Below, piece by piece: positions 1 to 7,788 of a stretch of DNA of 28,625 nt. Each line of letters opens with the position of its first letter. Within the stretch, counting starts at the first letter, position 1. Below the pieces are notes generated by a model. It ran no database searches. It was not told the origin of the DNA and saw only the letters and a list, made by a program, of their open reading frames with translations. Source of the DNA: a virus; IMG/VR virus record IMGVR_UViG_3300048026_000186, positions 1-28,625 of that record, one strand, 5' to 3'. A program made the translations under genes and the position numbers.

Positions 1-132
1 ACCACGATCTACAATCACTTCGGAAGATTGGAGTCCACCCTGACCATAGTGACCCTGATAGGTCTTATCTATGTAGGCTTTGAACTCCTCTAATAGTTCA
101 TCTTCCCTAAACTTGTAGTCTGGTTTGGGCAT
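1..132 (-). CDS. Small conserved phage protein, 3' part cut by window edge
   Basis: Only the first 44 codons are present; the reading frame runs off the left edge without a stop. The ATG (132-130) overlaps the TAA of the cobS-type gene upstream as TAATG, so the two are probably translationally coupled. The visible peptide starts MPKPDYKFREDEL and contains YQGHYGQGGLQSSEVIVD. This resembles the start of small phage proteins of the DUF3310/SaV-like kind, which carry a short HY-x-Q motif followed by a helical region, but the diagnostic C-terminal part lies outside the window. The family assignment is an inference from a short stretch. No catalytic motif can be judged. Confidence 0.55.
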   Translation of the reverse strand, partial: MPKPDYKFREDELLEEFKAYIDKTYQGHYGQGGLQSSEVIVDRG

Positions 133-1343
133 TAAAAGTCCTCCGATGAATCAGTAGTCTCAACTTCTTCAGTGGTTTCCATACTCACACCGGCATCTAC
201 TTTGGTGTAGAGGTCAATGAAAGCAGACTTGGTGTCCACATCAAATCTGTTGACGCATAACTGAATGGCTTTGAGTCTATCATCGAACATTGCAAAGGCT
301 TTCACAATGTGTTCTAGCCTTCTAGTTGAGATCAATTCATCAATCGCACCGTCATAGAAAGTCTTTCTGATAACGTCAGCCCAAGTAACTAACTTGTCGG
401 CAAATTCATCATCAACACAACCTTGAACAGCCATTTTGTTGAGAACAATCTTTTTCTCTTGAGCCGCTGAAGGGTATTCTTGCTCGACAGTAATAGCAAA
501 ACGCTCAAGGAATGCTTCATCAAGAACTTGGGCACCCATAAACTTGCCATCATCAGAGCCTCGACCCTTAGTGTTAGCAGTAGCAATAACATTGAAACCA
601 GCTTTAGGTGCAATCACCTCACCAGTTTTCTTATTGAAGTATGGTTTGCCTTCAAGTATCGCTTGCAGACACATCAACTTATTAGAGCCTCTATCAATTT
701 CATCTAGAATGAGGATCGCACCGCGCTTCATAGCAGTCAGTACAGGACCTTCACGATAGACCACATTGCCATCGACCAGTGTATTACCACCAATCAGATC
801 ATCTTCATCAGTTTCGATGGAGATATTGACTCGGATCGCTTCTTTTTTAAGTTTGGCACATACTTGCTCAACCATCATAGTCTTACCGTTACCGGATAGA
901 CCGCAGATAAAAGTTGGGTAGAACACACCAGATTTTACAATGCTGGATAAATCTTTGTAGAATCCAAAAGGAACGTAAGTGGAATCTTTTTCGGGAATAA
1001 GATTCTCAATCTCAATTGATAATTTAGCTTGGGTCAAAACTTTACTCTCCGGAGCCTTAGTCTCAATTACTGCAACCGGGGGTGCAGACTGTGGGACAAT
1101 CTGAGCAACCGGACCGTTATCACCAAAAGTATATTTACCTCGTGATACGGCATAATTCTCCACGATGTAACCGAGAGCAGAACCTTGCTTGGAAATTCCA
1201 AGTTGATCTGCAATCTGGTTCAAATCACTTCGGGTAAAAACACCACTAGGATTGTCAGTTTGTTGAAGCGCGGAGATAATTGATCCGACTTCTTGTTCTT
1301 GTTTGTCATTAGCAAACATTTGGGTAGTTAGTTGATTCATCAT
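132..1343 (-). CDS. cobS: CobS/MoxR-type AAA+ ATPase
   Basis: AAA+ ATPase of 403 residues in the CobS/MoxR group. Visible motifs are Walker A GLSGNGKT (residues 148-155), Walker B ILILDEID (about 210-216), sensor-1 asparagine in TANTKG (N257) and an arginine-finger candidate in LERF (R281). Residues 36-73 look like a winged-helix segment, and a proline-rich linker (about 78-100) joins it to the ATPase. In bacteria CobS works with CobT in the aerobic cobaltochelatase (CobNST) that inserts cobalt during B12 synthesis; CobS-like genes are known in marine T4-like phages. The next gene upstream is a VWA protein, the usual partner of MoxR-type ATPases, so the two probably form a complex. The substrate is unknown: no CobN is present. 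The start follows a GAGAGAGG ribosome site and a near-perfect sigma70 promoter. Confidence 0.85.
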   Translation of the reverse strand: MMNQLTTQMFANDKQEQEVGSIISALQQTDNPSGVFTRSDLNQIADQLGISKQGSALGYIVENYAVSRGKYTFGDNGPVAQIVPQSAPPVAVIETKAPESKVLTQAKLSIEIENLIPEKDSTYVPFGFYKDLSSIVKSGVFYPTFICGLSGNGKTMMVEQVCAKLKKEAIRVNISIETDEDDLIGGNTLVDGNVVYREGPVLTAMKRGAILILDEIDRGSNKLMCLQAILEGKPYFNKKTGEVIAPKAGFNVIATANTKGRGSDDGKFMGAQVLDEAFLERFAITVEQEYPSAAQEKKIVLNKMAVQGCVDDEFADKLVTWADVIRKTFYDGAIDELISTRRLEHIVKAFAMFDDRLKAIQLCVNRFDVDTKSAFIDLYTKVDAGVSMETTEEVETTDSSEDF

Positions 1344-1384
1344 AATAGACCTCTCTCAAAAGGGTTAACTCAATTTATACATAC

Positions 1385-1413
1385 ATTATAGCTGGAGCCA
1401 AGGCATATGTCAA
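1385..1413 (-). promoter_or_regulatory. Consensus sigma70 promoter of the cobS-type gene
   Basis: On the minus strand, TTGACA (1413-1408) and TATAAT (1390-1385) are separated by exactly 17 bases, a full consensus match. The expected start site lies near 1378, followed by a leader of about 35 bases that ends in GAGAGAGG before the ATG. Host polymerase should read it early in infection. A TATAAATT string (1379-1372), one base off the late box, lies just downstream. Confidence 0.85.
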
Positions 1414-1447
1414 CCTTTTTCTTCAATTATTTTTGGCTCCAAGCTAT
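1388..1447. repeat. Inverted repeat spanning the cobS promoter
   Basis: The left arm ATAGCTGGAGCCAA (1388-1401) is the reverse complement of the right arm TTGGCTCCAAGCTAT (1433-1447), apart from one extra base. The arms lie either side of the -35 box, and the left arm covers the spacer and part of the -10 box. This geometry fits a protein-bound operator, or a hairpin in transcripts reading through from upstream. No regulator is known. Confidence 0.6.
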
Positions 1448-1452
1448 TGATT

Positions 1453-3777
1453 TCACGCAACTTTCTCAATGAAGCGATTTAAAAACACTCGGCTTGATGA
1501 TTTATTCATGGCAAACTTCTTAAAACCACGTCTTAGATCACCCTTACTGGTAGATTTGACCTCAAGTTCAGTCTCTTCAACATCCAGACCTTTACCACCT
1601 TTAATAAGATAGAGCGCATCATACGCAGTGGCATTTGGTACTTCAATAAATCTATCTGGAGCCCAGGTCTTTTTGGCTTTGTCAAATGCATTCCAATCAT
1701 AATCTTCAATCGCATTCATGAATTGATCACGGGCTTTCTTTACAGATGGCTCGACCAATCTGAAGCCAATCATTCTAGAGCCGGTAGTGGCTTGATAGTG
1801 TTTCATCATTGCATTCGAAAAGTTATTGTATCGAGGAGCAGAGTCACCGTAACCACGATTACTCTTAATTGCAGTAGTAATAGGACCTTCTTTGATGAAG
1901 ACATCGGAAAACTTTTTGCCGTAGTATCTTTCTGGACTAGCATAACTGTTACCATCATCAAACTCTTTTATTTCACCAATCGTTTCCAATGTAGTGGAGT
2001 TATCACCGTCAGTAAGAATAATAGTATTCAATACTTCAAGAGATTTTGATTCTTTGAACTCAATTGCAATGTCACGGAGAATCATAATACCCTCAGCAAG
2101 AGGAGTCATACCCAAGTTTAAGTGTCTAGGAGCACAACTTCTGTCCATCTCGACCACATTATCAAAGTCATTATTTCTGTAGTAATTGCCAAACACCGTA
2201 GCGTAACCCAGAAGTTTTTTGAAAACTTTTGTATACTGTGCGGCACCGAGATCGGAAGTAATTAATTCTACCAAACCGACTTGAACATCATCCCAGTGAA
2301 TGTCACCAACTTTAGGATCTCTGATCAAATCTGACCATCTAGTATTGTAACTATTTGCACAACTACTGAACCCATAAACTTTGAATGGAATATTTACTTT
2401 TTTACAGAAAGCAATTTGTATCATCAATTGTTCTAGGGTTGATTTCATTTGTTGGTACATTGACCCAGACATATCTAACAACATTAGCATACCGTGATTT
2501 TGTCCATCAGGCACAGTGGTCGATGATAAGAATAAATCGTCAGTCAGTTTGTATGCCCACAATTTATCTTCATTCAACTTACCAGTACTATTGATACGCT
2601 GTTTTTTAATCGCGGTAGCTTTTCTTTTCATTTCGAATTGCTGAACCAACTGATTAATAGTTGTCTTATGTTTTGTTTGGAATCTTTTCAGAAGAATATT
2701 TTCTGCTTCTGCCGGGGTATACTTTGGACCACCATACTCATTGTAAGTGGTCTCAAAGTCCCACACTTCAGCACAAGGCATAACTAATTTTTTAGTGATC
2801 AGTTTAGGCCATGTCACGTTAAGAGTTTCAAGACCATCAGTTTTAATTAGTTCTTGTTCTCTCGCACGGAAATTCGTATCGGTCATTGCTTCAGGCTCTA
2901 ATGAACCATCGCTAGAACCTTTCATGATATTGCCGTCGGAAGTTTTTTCAGTAGAAGTTTCATCAGTTTCTTCAGATTCTTCAGACTCTTCACCAGTGGT
3001 AGCATTAGAAGTATCAGTCTCTTCAGAAGATTCACCATCTTCATCGGCATCACCAGATTCATCAGAAGACTCACCGTCTTCACCGGCATCAGATTCTTCA
3101 GCAGTTTCTGGATCATCCCAAGGCTCGCTAACATCATCAGAATATCCGTCATCAGAATATTCAGCATCATCAGTATCATCACCAAAAAGATCATCTTCTG
3201 GTTGCATTTGATTCTGCATTGCTTCTTCAGATTTAGAATGTTCAAAGAGCGAGTTGGCTAGTTCAACAACTTCATCCCAAGTATTACATTTAGCAACTGC
3301 ATCTACAAAAGGCATTTCTTCAGCACTAAAAGGAACAGCCAACATTGAGCCGCCCTTGAAGTGAAGGTTGATTCTATCGATAAGAGGAAGGTCAGAGATT
3401 TCTGTATTCTTCAATCCGAAGAAATCTTTCTTCAGAAGAATATCATAACCCTTAGCAAAAGACTTTACTATACCAGGGTAACGTAACTTGATTAGTTTCT
3501 CAATACGTGCATCTTCAATGACATTGAGGAATGATTTGAAACCACCGCCTCGATTACAAGTGGCAGTATGCCAACCTTCGGGCGGAGTTTCTAGACCGTG
3601 ACTGACTTCATGACCAATGAATAGATCATAAAGTTCTGGAGCCATCTCGACCCATCTGGGTAAGATAACTTTACGTGCTTTCAAATCGAAAGCCGCAGTA
3701 GAAACATTTTGATGCTCTACTGACAGATTCTCAGTGGCTAGTAATTTAGCCAAATTTGATTTCTGATTAATTTCCAT
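1453..3777 (-). CDS. cobT: CobT-like VWA protein with HExxH metallopeptidase-like N-terminus
   Basis: Protein of 774 residues. The ATG at 3777 is preferred over an upstream TTG (3783) because it sits about 6 bases after the GAGAGAGG ribosome site. Three parts are visible. Residues 56-60 are HEVSH, an HExxH zinc site, followed about 30 residues later by NVIEDARIE, which could supply the third (glutamate) ligand of a gluzincin. Residues about 185-280 are a low-complexity Ser/Asp/Glu linker. The C-terminal half is a von Willebrand A domain with MIDAS motif DMSGS (435-439), a later GMTPL threonine and TDGDN. CobT, the VWA subunit of cobaltochelatase, pairs with CobS. MoxR-linked VWA proteins with putative peptidase domains are an equally good match. 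The cobS-type gene follows directly, but each gene has its own promoter. Chelatase and peptidase roles are both open. Confidence 0.8.
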   Translation of the reverse strand: MEINQKSNLAKLLATENLSVEHQNVSTAAFDLKARKVILPRWVEMAPELYDLFIGHEVSHGLETPPEGWHTATCNRGGGFKSFLNVIEDARIEKLIKLRYPGIVKSFAKGYDILLKKDFFGLKNTEISDLPLIDRINLHFKGGSMLAVPFSAEEMPFVDAVAKCNTWDEVVELANSLFEHSKSEEAMQNQMQPEDDLFGDDTDDAEYSDDGYSDDVSEPWDDPETAEESDAGEDGESSDESGDADEDGESSEETDTSNATTGEESEESEETDETSTEKTSDGNIMKGSSDGSLEPEAMTDTNFRAREQELIKTDGLETLNVTWPKLITKKLVMPCAEVWDFETTYNEYGGPKYTPAEAENILLKRFQTKHKTTINQLVQQFEMKRKATAIKKQRINSTGKLNEDKLWAYKLTDDLFLSSTTVPDGQNHGMLMLLDMSGSMYQQMKSTLEQLMIQIAFCKKVNIPFKVYGFSSCANSYNTRWSDLIRDPKVGDIHWDDVQVGLVELITSDLGAAQYTKVFKKLLGYATVFGNYYRNNDFDNVVEMDRSCAPRHLNLGMTPLAEGIMILRDIAIEFKESKSLEVLNTIILTDGDNSTTLETIGEIKEFDDGNSYASPERYYGKKFSDVFIKEGPITTAIKSNRGYGDSAPRYNNFSNAMMKHYQATTGSRMIGFRLVEPSVKKARDQFMNAIEDYDWNAFDKAKKTWAPDRFIEVPNATAYDALYLIKGGKGLDVEETELEVKSTSKGDLRRGFKKFAMNKSSSRVFLNRFIEKVA

Positions 3778-3803
3778 AAACAACCTCTCTCATTTATATA
3801 TAC

Positions 3804-3832
3804 ATTATGACAGGTGTTAAGGTAAAAGTCAA
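3804..3832 (-). promoter_or_regulatory. Sigma70-type promoter of the CobT-like gene
   Basis: TTGACT (3832-3827) and CATAAT (3809-3804) are separated by 17 bases on the minus strand. The flanks match the cobS promoter: AAAAAGGTTGAC upstream and ATAATGTAT plus TATAAAT downstream, then the same GAGAGAGG ribosome site. The -35 and -10 boxes are each one base from consensus. Early transcription by host polymerase is likely. Confidence 0.75.
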
Positions 3833-3878
3833 CCTTTTTCTTTGGTTCTAAGTCATTGATATATAAGAGGTTGTTAAA

Positions 3879-4505
3879 TTATTTTGATTTAGGTCCTTTT
3901 TTACGAGTGGTTTTTGGTGTTGGAACAGGCTTTTCTGCTTCTTTTTTCTTCTTATCAAGGTAATCTCCTCGCTTGTTCAACCGGATGACTACTTCATCTG
4001 GTTTGATCCACATATCAACACCTGATATTATATCATCAATTTCCTTCTTTGTAAAGAACCCTGCATATACATCATGCATCAATTCAGAAATCCAATCTGC
4101 ATCATGAGTTACCTGAGAAATCATTTCTGATCCCTTGCCCCATGATCCACCAGAGTATGTGTGGACCATAAACTGGCTATGATCAGAGACTTCACAAATA
4201 TCTCCACATAAAAAAATCATAGTGGCGGCTGATAGACAGGCACCCTCAATCGATGTTACTAATGTGGCTTCTGTTTCTCTCATGGCTCTCATCATTTGAA
4301 CTGCTGTATTGATCTGCCCACCATGAGAGTTGATATGAACATATATTACATCGTTTGGTCCTGCGCGCCTGAACAATTGATTCCACTCAATGTACTTGTC
4401 AGGACTTTCTATAGTATCATGGAGATACAAGTCATATGTTTTTGCGATTGATCTTTCAAAAACATTTGTGTTTAAATTTAAATCTTCAAGTTTAAAACTA
4501 TTCAT
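3879..4505 (-). CDS. ClpP-like serine protease
   Basis: Protein of 208 residues of the ClpP/crotonase fold. The INSHGG motif (58-63) corresponds to INSPGG of ClpP, EGACLSAATMIFLCG (87-101) carries the nucleophile Ser92 at the position of the ClpP serine, and FMVHTYSGG (112-120) carries His115. Asp164 in SGVDMWIKPDE is the likely third triad member. The length matches ClpP (about 195-210 residues). The lysine-rich C-terminus (after about 183) is not typical of ClpP. The phage prohead protease gp21 is encoded separately at 17533-18186, so this is an accessory protease. It may join host Clp ATPases or act alone; the sequence does not decide. The start is 8 bases inside the 3' end of the preceding gene, so coupling is likely. 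Confidence 0.85.
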   Translation of the reverse strand: MNSFKLEDLNLNTNVFERSIAKTYDLYLHDTIESPDKYIEWNQLFRRAGPNDVIYVHINSHGGQINTAVQMMRAMRETEATLVTSIEGACLSAATMIFLCGDICEVSDHSQFMVHTYSGGSWGKGSEMISQVTHDADWISELMHDVYAGFFTKKEIDDIISGVDMWIKPDEVVIRLNKRGDYLDKKKKEAEKPVPTPKTTRKKGPKSK

Positions 4506-4860
4506 AAAATTGAGTTACCGCCTTAATTTTCTCTATTTGTTTATCGATGATTGCAGTCCTATTTGGCCAGTGAATATATTCCTTTTCTGGATTTTTCTTT
4601 AGATTCTGCAAAAGTGGCATTATCATATCTTCTAGAGTTTTTAATTTTTGCTGAACATCGCCAGCTACTAAATCTTTGTGTTCACTTATTAGTGTACTGT
4701 TGTCCATTGAAATTAATTTTGCTTCAATGTCGTACAATTTTTCCATAACAGAGTCCATTGCTTCGGCTGGGAGTTCTGCTCTTACTGGTGCTGTTGGTGT
4801 TGTTCCAGTAGGTGCTTCATCTACCGCAGTAAATCCAAAATCGTATGTGTTATCTGTCAT
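4498..4860 (-). CDS. Conserved T4-like phage protein of unknown function
   Basis: Protein of 120 residues. The first 35 are Ala/Thr/Pro-rich and probably disordered. The rest is helical, with a conserved-looking stretch LLQNLKKNPEKEYIHWPNR (about 84-102) and a C-terminal helix IDKQIEKIKAV. I have the impression that this WPNR-containing block recurs in other T4-like phages, but I cannot verify that here, and no enzymatic motif is visible. It overlaps the deformylase gene upstream by 11 bases and the ClpP-like gene downstream by 8 bases, so all three are probably one operon. An AAGGA ribosome site precedes the ATG. Function unknown. Confidence 0.7.
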   Translation of the reverse strand: MTDNTYDFGFTAVDEAPTGTTPTAPVRAELPAEAMDSVMEKLYDIEAKLISMDNSTLISEHKDLVAGDVQQKLKTLEDMIMPLLQNLKKNPEKEYIHWPNRTAIIDKQIEKIKAVTQFYE

Positions 4861-5380
4861 TTTCCTTTTTCCTTCTATTAAACCTTTTTACTTTTTTATC
4901 TAACGATTTTATTGCCCTGTTTAATTTTAACTTAGATGCTCTACTAGTAAAGTTAAGTCCCAACATATGATCATACTCATGTAGTGCAACTCTTGCGGCT
5001 AAACCTAAAAAAGTTTCAGTAGTTTCTTTGTTATTTAAATCAAAATATTTTATAGTACATTCTGTAGGTCGAGAAATGTGAAGTCTAAATCCCGGCATAC
5101 TTAAACACCCTTCTTCTGCTAGACTTGTTTCATCATTCACACCTATTAACAGTGGATTAAAAAGAGTACGATTAAATTCTTCTCCTGTATTGGGATTCTT
5201 TACGCCCATACAAAATACTCTTTTGTCTTCGCCAACTTGATTCGCAGACAACCCAATGCCTTTTAACTCAATCATCTTTTTCATAAGATCGGTTGCAAAT
5301 TCTTTTGCGTTATCATTTTCAAAGTCAAATACTTCTGGCTGTTTTTTCAGAAGTGGATTATCTAATGCTACTAATTCCAT
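4850..5380 (-). CDS. def: Peptide deformylase
   Basis: Protein of 176 residues with all three deformylase motifs: GIGLSANQVG (41-50, Gln48), EGCLSMPG (90-97, metal ligand Cys92) and HEYDH (134-138, ligands His134 and His138, catalytic Glu135). Deformylase removes the formyl group from the first methionine of new proteins, using an Fe(II)-type metal centre. Length is close to bacterial enzymes, and the C-terminal helix is kept, although it ends in a very basic tail (KKVKRFNRRKK). Deformylases are known in marine phages, where they are thought to keep host or phage proteins maturing during infection. The gene starts directly after gene 46 (stop at 5381) and overlaps the next gene, so it is in the same operon. 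Confidence 0.95.
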   Translation of the reverse strand: MELVALDNPLLKKQPEVFDFENDNAKEFATDLMKKMIELKGIGLSANQVGEDKRVFCMGVKNPNTGEEFNRTLFNPLLIGVNDETSLAEEGCLSMPGFRLHISRPTECTIKYFDLNNKETTETFLGLAARVALHEYDHMLGLNFTSRASKLKLNRAIKSLDKKVKRFNRRKKENDR

Positions 5381-7051
5381 TTATACTATCACCGAATAAT
5401 TTTGTTTTTTCTCAAATTTAATTACTGACCTAAACTTGTCGAACAGTTGGTCACCCTTGTGTGAAATCACAAATACATTTGCTTCTTCTCCTATAGTATT
5501 TAGTAAGGTCATCACATAGTCTGTACCATTATTGTCCAAACTACTGTCAAATACTTCATCAAGTATCAGTAGGTTAGTTGCGGCACTGTTCTTCATCTTA
5601 GCAATTGTTCTCCATGTAAACAACAGGGCTAAATCAATACGCTGTTTTTCACCTTCACTGAATGACGCATAACTAAACTTATCTCTGTGGCGAGATTTAA
5701 TTGTTTCGTTAAACTTCTCATCTAAATCAAACTGAACAAAGAAGTCCATAGATGCTAAAAATTTATTTACCAATTTATTGATGGCAGGCAAGTATTGTCG
5801 AATGATTCTTGTTTTTATACCAGTATCTTTGAGTAAGTTACTAGCAACAGACAGATAATGGCTCTCCTCGCTCTTCTCTGTGCGTTCTGCCTCATGTTGG
5901 ACCACTATTTTAGCCAAATCTTTTAGCTTCTTTTTCTCTTCATCAATGTCTGCTACATTTGATTTTGCTGTAGATATATCAGACTGTAATCTAGTTAGAT
6001 ATTTTTGACTGGTAATGATCTCGCTATTGATATCTGCAATGCTGTCAGTAATATCAATGAACTTTTCCATAGATTTATTTAAAGTTTCAAACTCAGTATC
6101 AATCTGTTCAGATGCATTGGTAAGTTCTTCAATCTTCTTTTGTCTTTCATTCTTAATTTCTTCTTTGAAATCATGTGGTATACCTTGCTTACAAGTAGGA
6201 CAGTCATCGTGGTTATGGTAAAAATCTAACTCTTTATTTACTTTAGTAATCTGACTACTAAATTTTTCTTTAAATACATTCAGTTTCTTCATTCTATCTT
6301 TTGGATTACCCAAAGAAGTTTTCTCTGTTTCTTTTTCTACAATCTGTTTTTCATGCTCTTCTATTGCAGAATGAATATCTTCTATTTGTTTTTCTATTTC
6401 AGCAATTTTTATTTTCTTATCGTTCTCAAGATTTTCAATGTACTGTTTTTGAAGTATTGCTTTCTGCTTAGAAACTTCTACATTTGCTTCTATATCACGA
6501 ATGGTTTCTTTCATCTTGTTTACTTTGTCTTTTAGGACTTGGTTCATTGTGGTAAAAATTTGTATGTCTAAAATGTCTTCGATGATTTCTCTTCTACTAC
6601 CCAATGGTAGTTGCATGAATGGTGTAAAAGACGCACTACCCAATATAACAATTTGAGTAAATGACTTAAAGTTTAGTTTAAGTACAGAGTCTTCTAGATA
6701 CTTCTGCGTATCTCTTAATGATGCATCTTGATCTACCAGTGAACCATCACAATGAATTTCAAACACATTTGGTTTCACACCACGAATTACTTTATAGTCT
6801 TTTGTTCCAATTCTAAATTCTACCTCAACAGATAGACCTTTGCCATTGACTGAATTTAATAGTTGTCCTTTACTGATTGCTCTGAATGGTTTATTGAATA
6901 GTCCAAAACATAAAGCATCAAGCATGGTAGATTTACCACTGCCATTTTCACCTACAATAAGTGTATTTGGACTACGTGTAAAATCAATTTCAGTAAATGC
7001 GTTACCAGTAGAAAGAAAATTCTTCCATCGTAACTTTTCAAATATAATCAT
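5381..7051 (-). CDS. 46: gp46 recombination endonuclease subunit (Rad50-like)
   Basis: SMC/Rad50-type ATPase of 556 residues, close to T4 gp46 (560). Visible are Walker A GENGSGKST (34-42), two long coiled-coil arms (about 165-280 and 295-395), a zinc-hook CPTC (284-287) at the apex, the ABC signature SFSEGEKQ (463-470), Walker B LLILDEVFD (494-502) and an H-loop histidine in VISHK. With gp47 it forms the nuclease complex that processes double-strand ends for recombination-dependent replication and helps degrade host DNA. An AGAGGA ribosome site precedes the ATG. It overlaps the upstream SGNH-like gene by 4 bases, which separates it from gene 47. Confidence 0.95.
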   Translation of the reverse strand: MIIFEKLRWKNFLSTGNAFTEIDFTRSPNTLIVGENGSGKSTMLDALCFGLFNKPFRAISKGQLLNSVNGKGLSVEVEFRIGTKDYKVIRGVKPNVFEIHCDGSLVDQDASLRDTQKYLEDSVLKLNFKSFTQIVILGSASFTPFMQLPLGSRREIIEDILDIQIFTTMNQVLKDKVNKMKETIRDIEANVEVSKQKAILQKQYIENLENDKKIKIAEIEKQIEDIHSAIEEHEKQIVEKETEKTSLGNPKDRMKKLNVFKEKFSSQITKVNKELDFYHNHDDCPTCKQGIPHDFKEEIKNERQKKIEELTNASEQIDTEFETLNKSMEKFIDITDSIADINSEIITSQKYLTRLQSDISTAKSNVADIDEEKKKLKDLAKIVVQHEAERTEKSEESHYLSVASNLLKDTGIKTRIIRQYLPAINKLVNKFLASMDFFVQFDLDEKFNETIKSRHRDKFSYASFSEGEKQRIDLALLFTWRTIAKMKNSAATNLLILDEVFDSSLDNNGTDYVMTLLNTIGEEANVFVISHKGDQLFDKFRSVIKFEKKQNYSVIV

Positions 7052-7788
7052 ATAAGTCCTCTAGACTTCAAGTGAGGAATGATAGCACCCTCAGTGTACA
7101 TATTATGTTGCGTTGGTGTTGGATGTTGAGATGTTGTCGATTTTGGAGGTAAACCTTCACAGAAAGCTAGTTCAGTATTATCTGAACACCATTGATACTC
7201 TGAAGTAATCCATTTAGTATGATCTACCATGTCGTGCAAATATTTAACATTTTTATTTTGTGAATGTTGTTGCATTAAACAATCATCCCATCCCAAAAAC
7301 ATAAAGTAATTTATTTTATGTCTTTTCAAATAATTTTCAACCCGAAGAATGTCTTCATATGTTCGTATTAATTCATCTATTGGATCAGAAAACTGCATAT
7401 GATTTTCAGACACACTATCAGGCCAGTTTGAATTTGATAACAACCATGAACCAGATTTGTCTTTAAACATCTTAATTGGATTTCCTGTATTTCTTGCCAA
7501 CATATCGTGATGTTTATTTTCTAGTTCCCAAACTTTGATCTGTGTTTCAGACAGAAATCTTGCAAATCTATTTTGTGCTGACCACTGTACAGCAACCAAC
7601 AGTTCATCTGATCTGCGGCATTCTTCTACTGCATGAATAACTCTTCTAGCAATAAGATTGTTTCCCTGAGAAGAAGAAGCGGTACTAACCAATTCAACAT
7701 CTAGGTGTTTTGCTAGATACTCTGCCCAAGTATTACCAATAAATGGGTGTGTAAAGGAACAACCACCTGATATTATTTTGTTAATCAA
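7048..7788 (-). CDS. SGNH/GDSL-hydrolase-like protein inserted between genes 46 and 47
   Basis: Protein of 246 residues. It begins with a beta strand and GGCSFTHP (8-15), a block-I-like motif in which the serine would be the nucleophile of an SGNH hydrolase. A VAVQWSAQNRF stretch follows (about 66-76), and STTSQHPTPTQHN near the C-terminus could hold the block-V histidine. Such GCSFT proteins are common in marine phages; substrates are mostly unknown. No ATG is available near the 5' end. The likely start is TTG at 7788, inside the last codons of gene 47, with only a weak ribosome site, so the gene probably depends on translation of gene 47. The activity is inferred from the motif pattern alone. 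Confidence 0.65.
   Translation of the reverse strand: MINKIISGGCSFTHPFIGNTWAEYLAKHLDVELVSTASSSQGNNLIARRVIHAVEECRRSDELLVAVQWSAQNRFARFLSETQIKVWELENKHHDMLARNTGNPIKMFKDKSGSWLLSNSNWPDSVSENHMQFSDPIDELIRTYEDILRVENYLKRHKINYFMFLGWDDCLMQQHSQNKNVKYLHDMVDHTKWITSEYQWCSDNTELAFCEGLPPKSTTSQHPTPTQHNMYTEGAIIPHLKSRGLI

Noticed and set aside
2747-3211. Serine-rich open frame of 154 codons on the plus strand.
   Set aside because: It is the mirror of the acidic Asp/Glu/Ser linker of the CobT-like gene; GAT/GAA/TCT-rich DNA keeps the other strand open. No ribosome site or promoter.
3778-3783. TTG start two codons before the ATG of the CobT-like gene.
   Set aside because: It is only about one base from the GAGAGAGG ribosome site; the ATG at 3777 has proper spacing.
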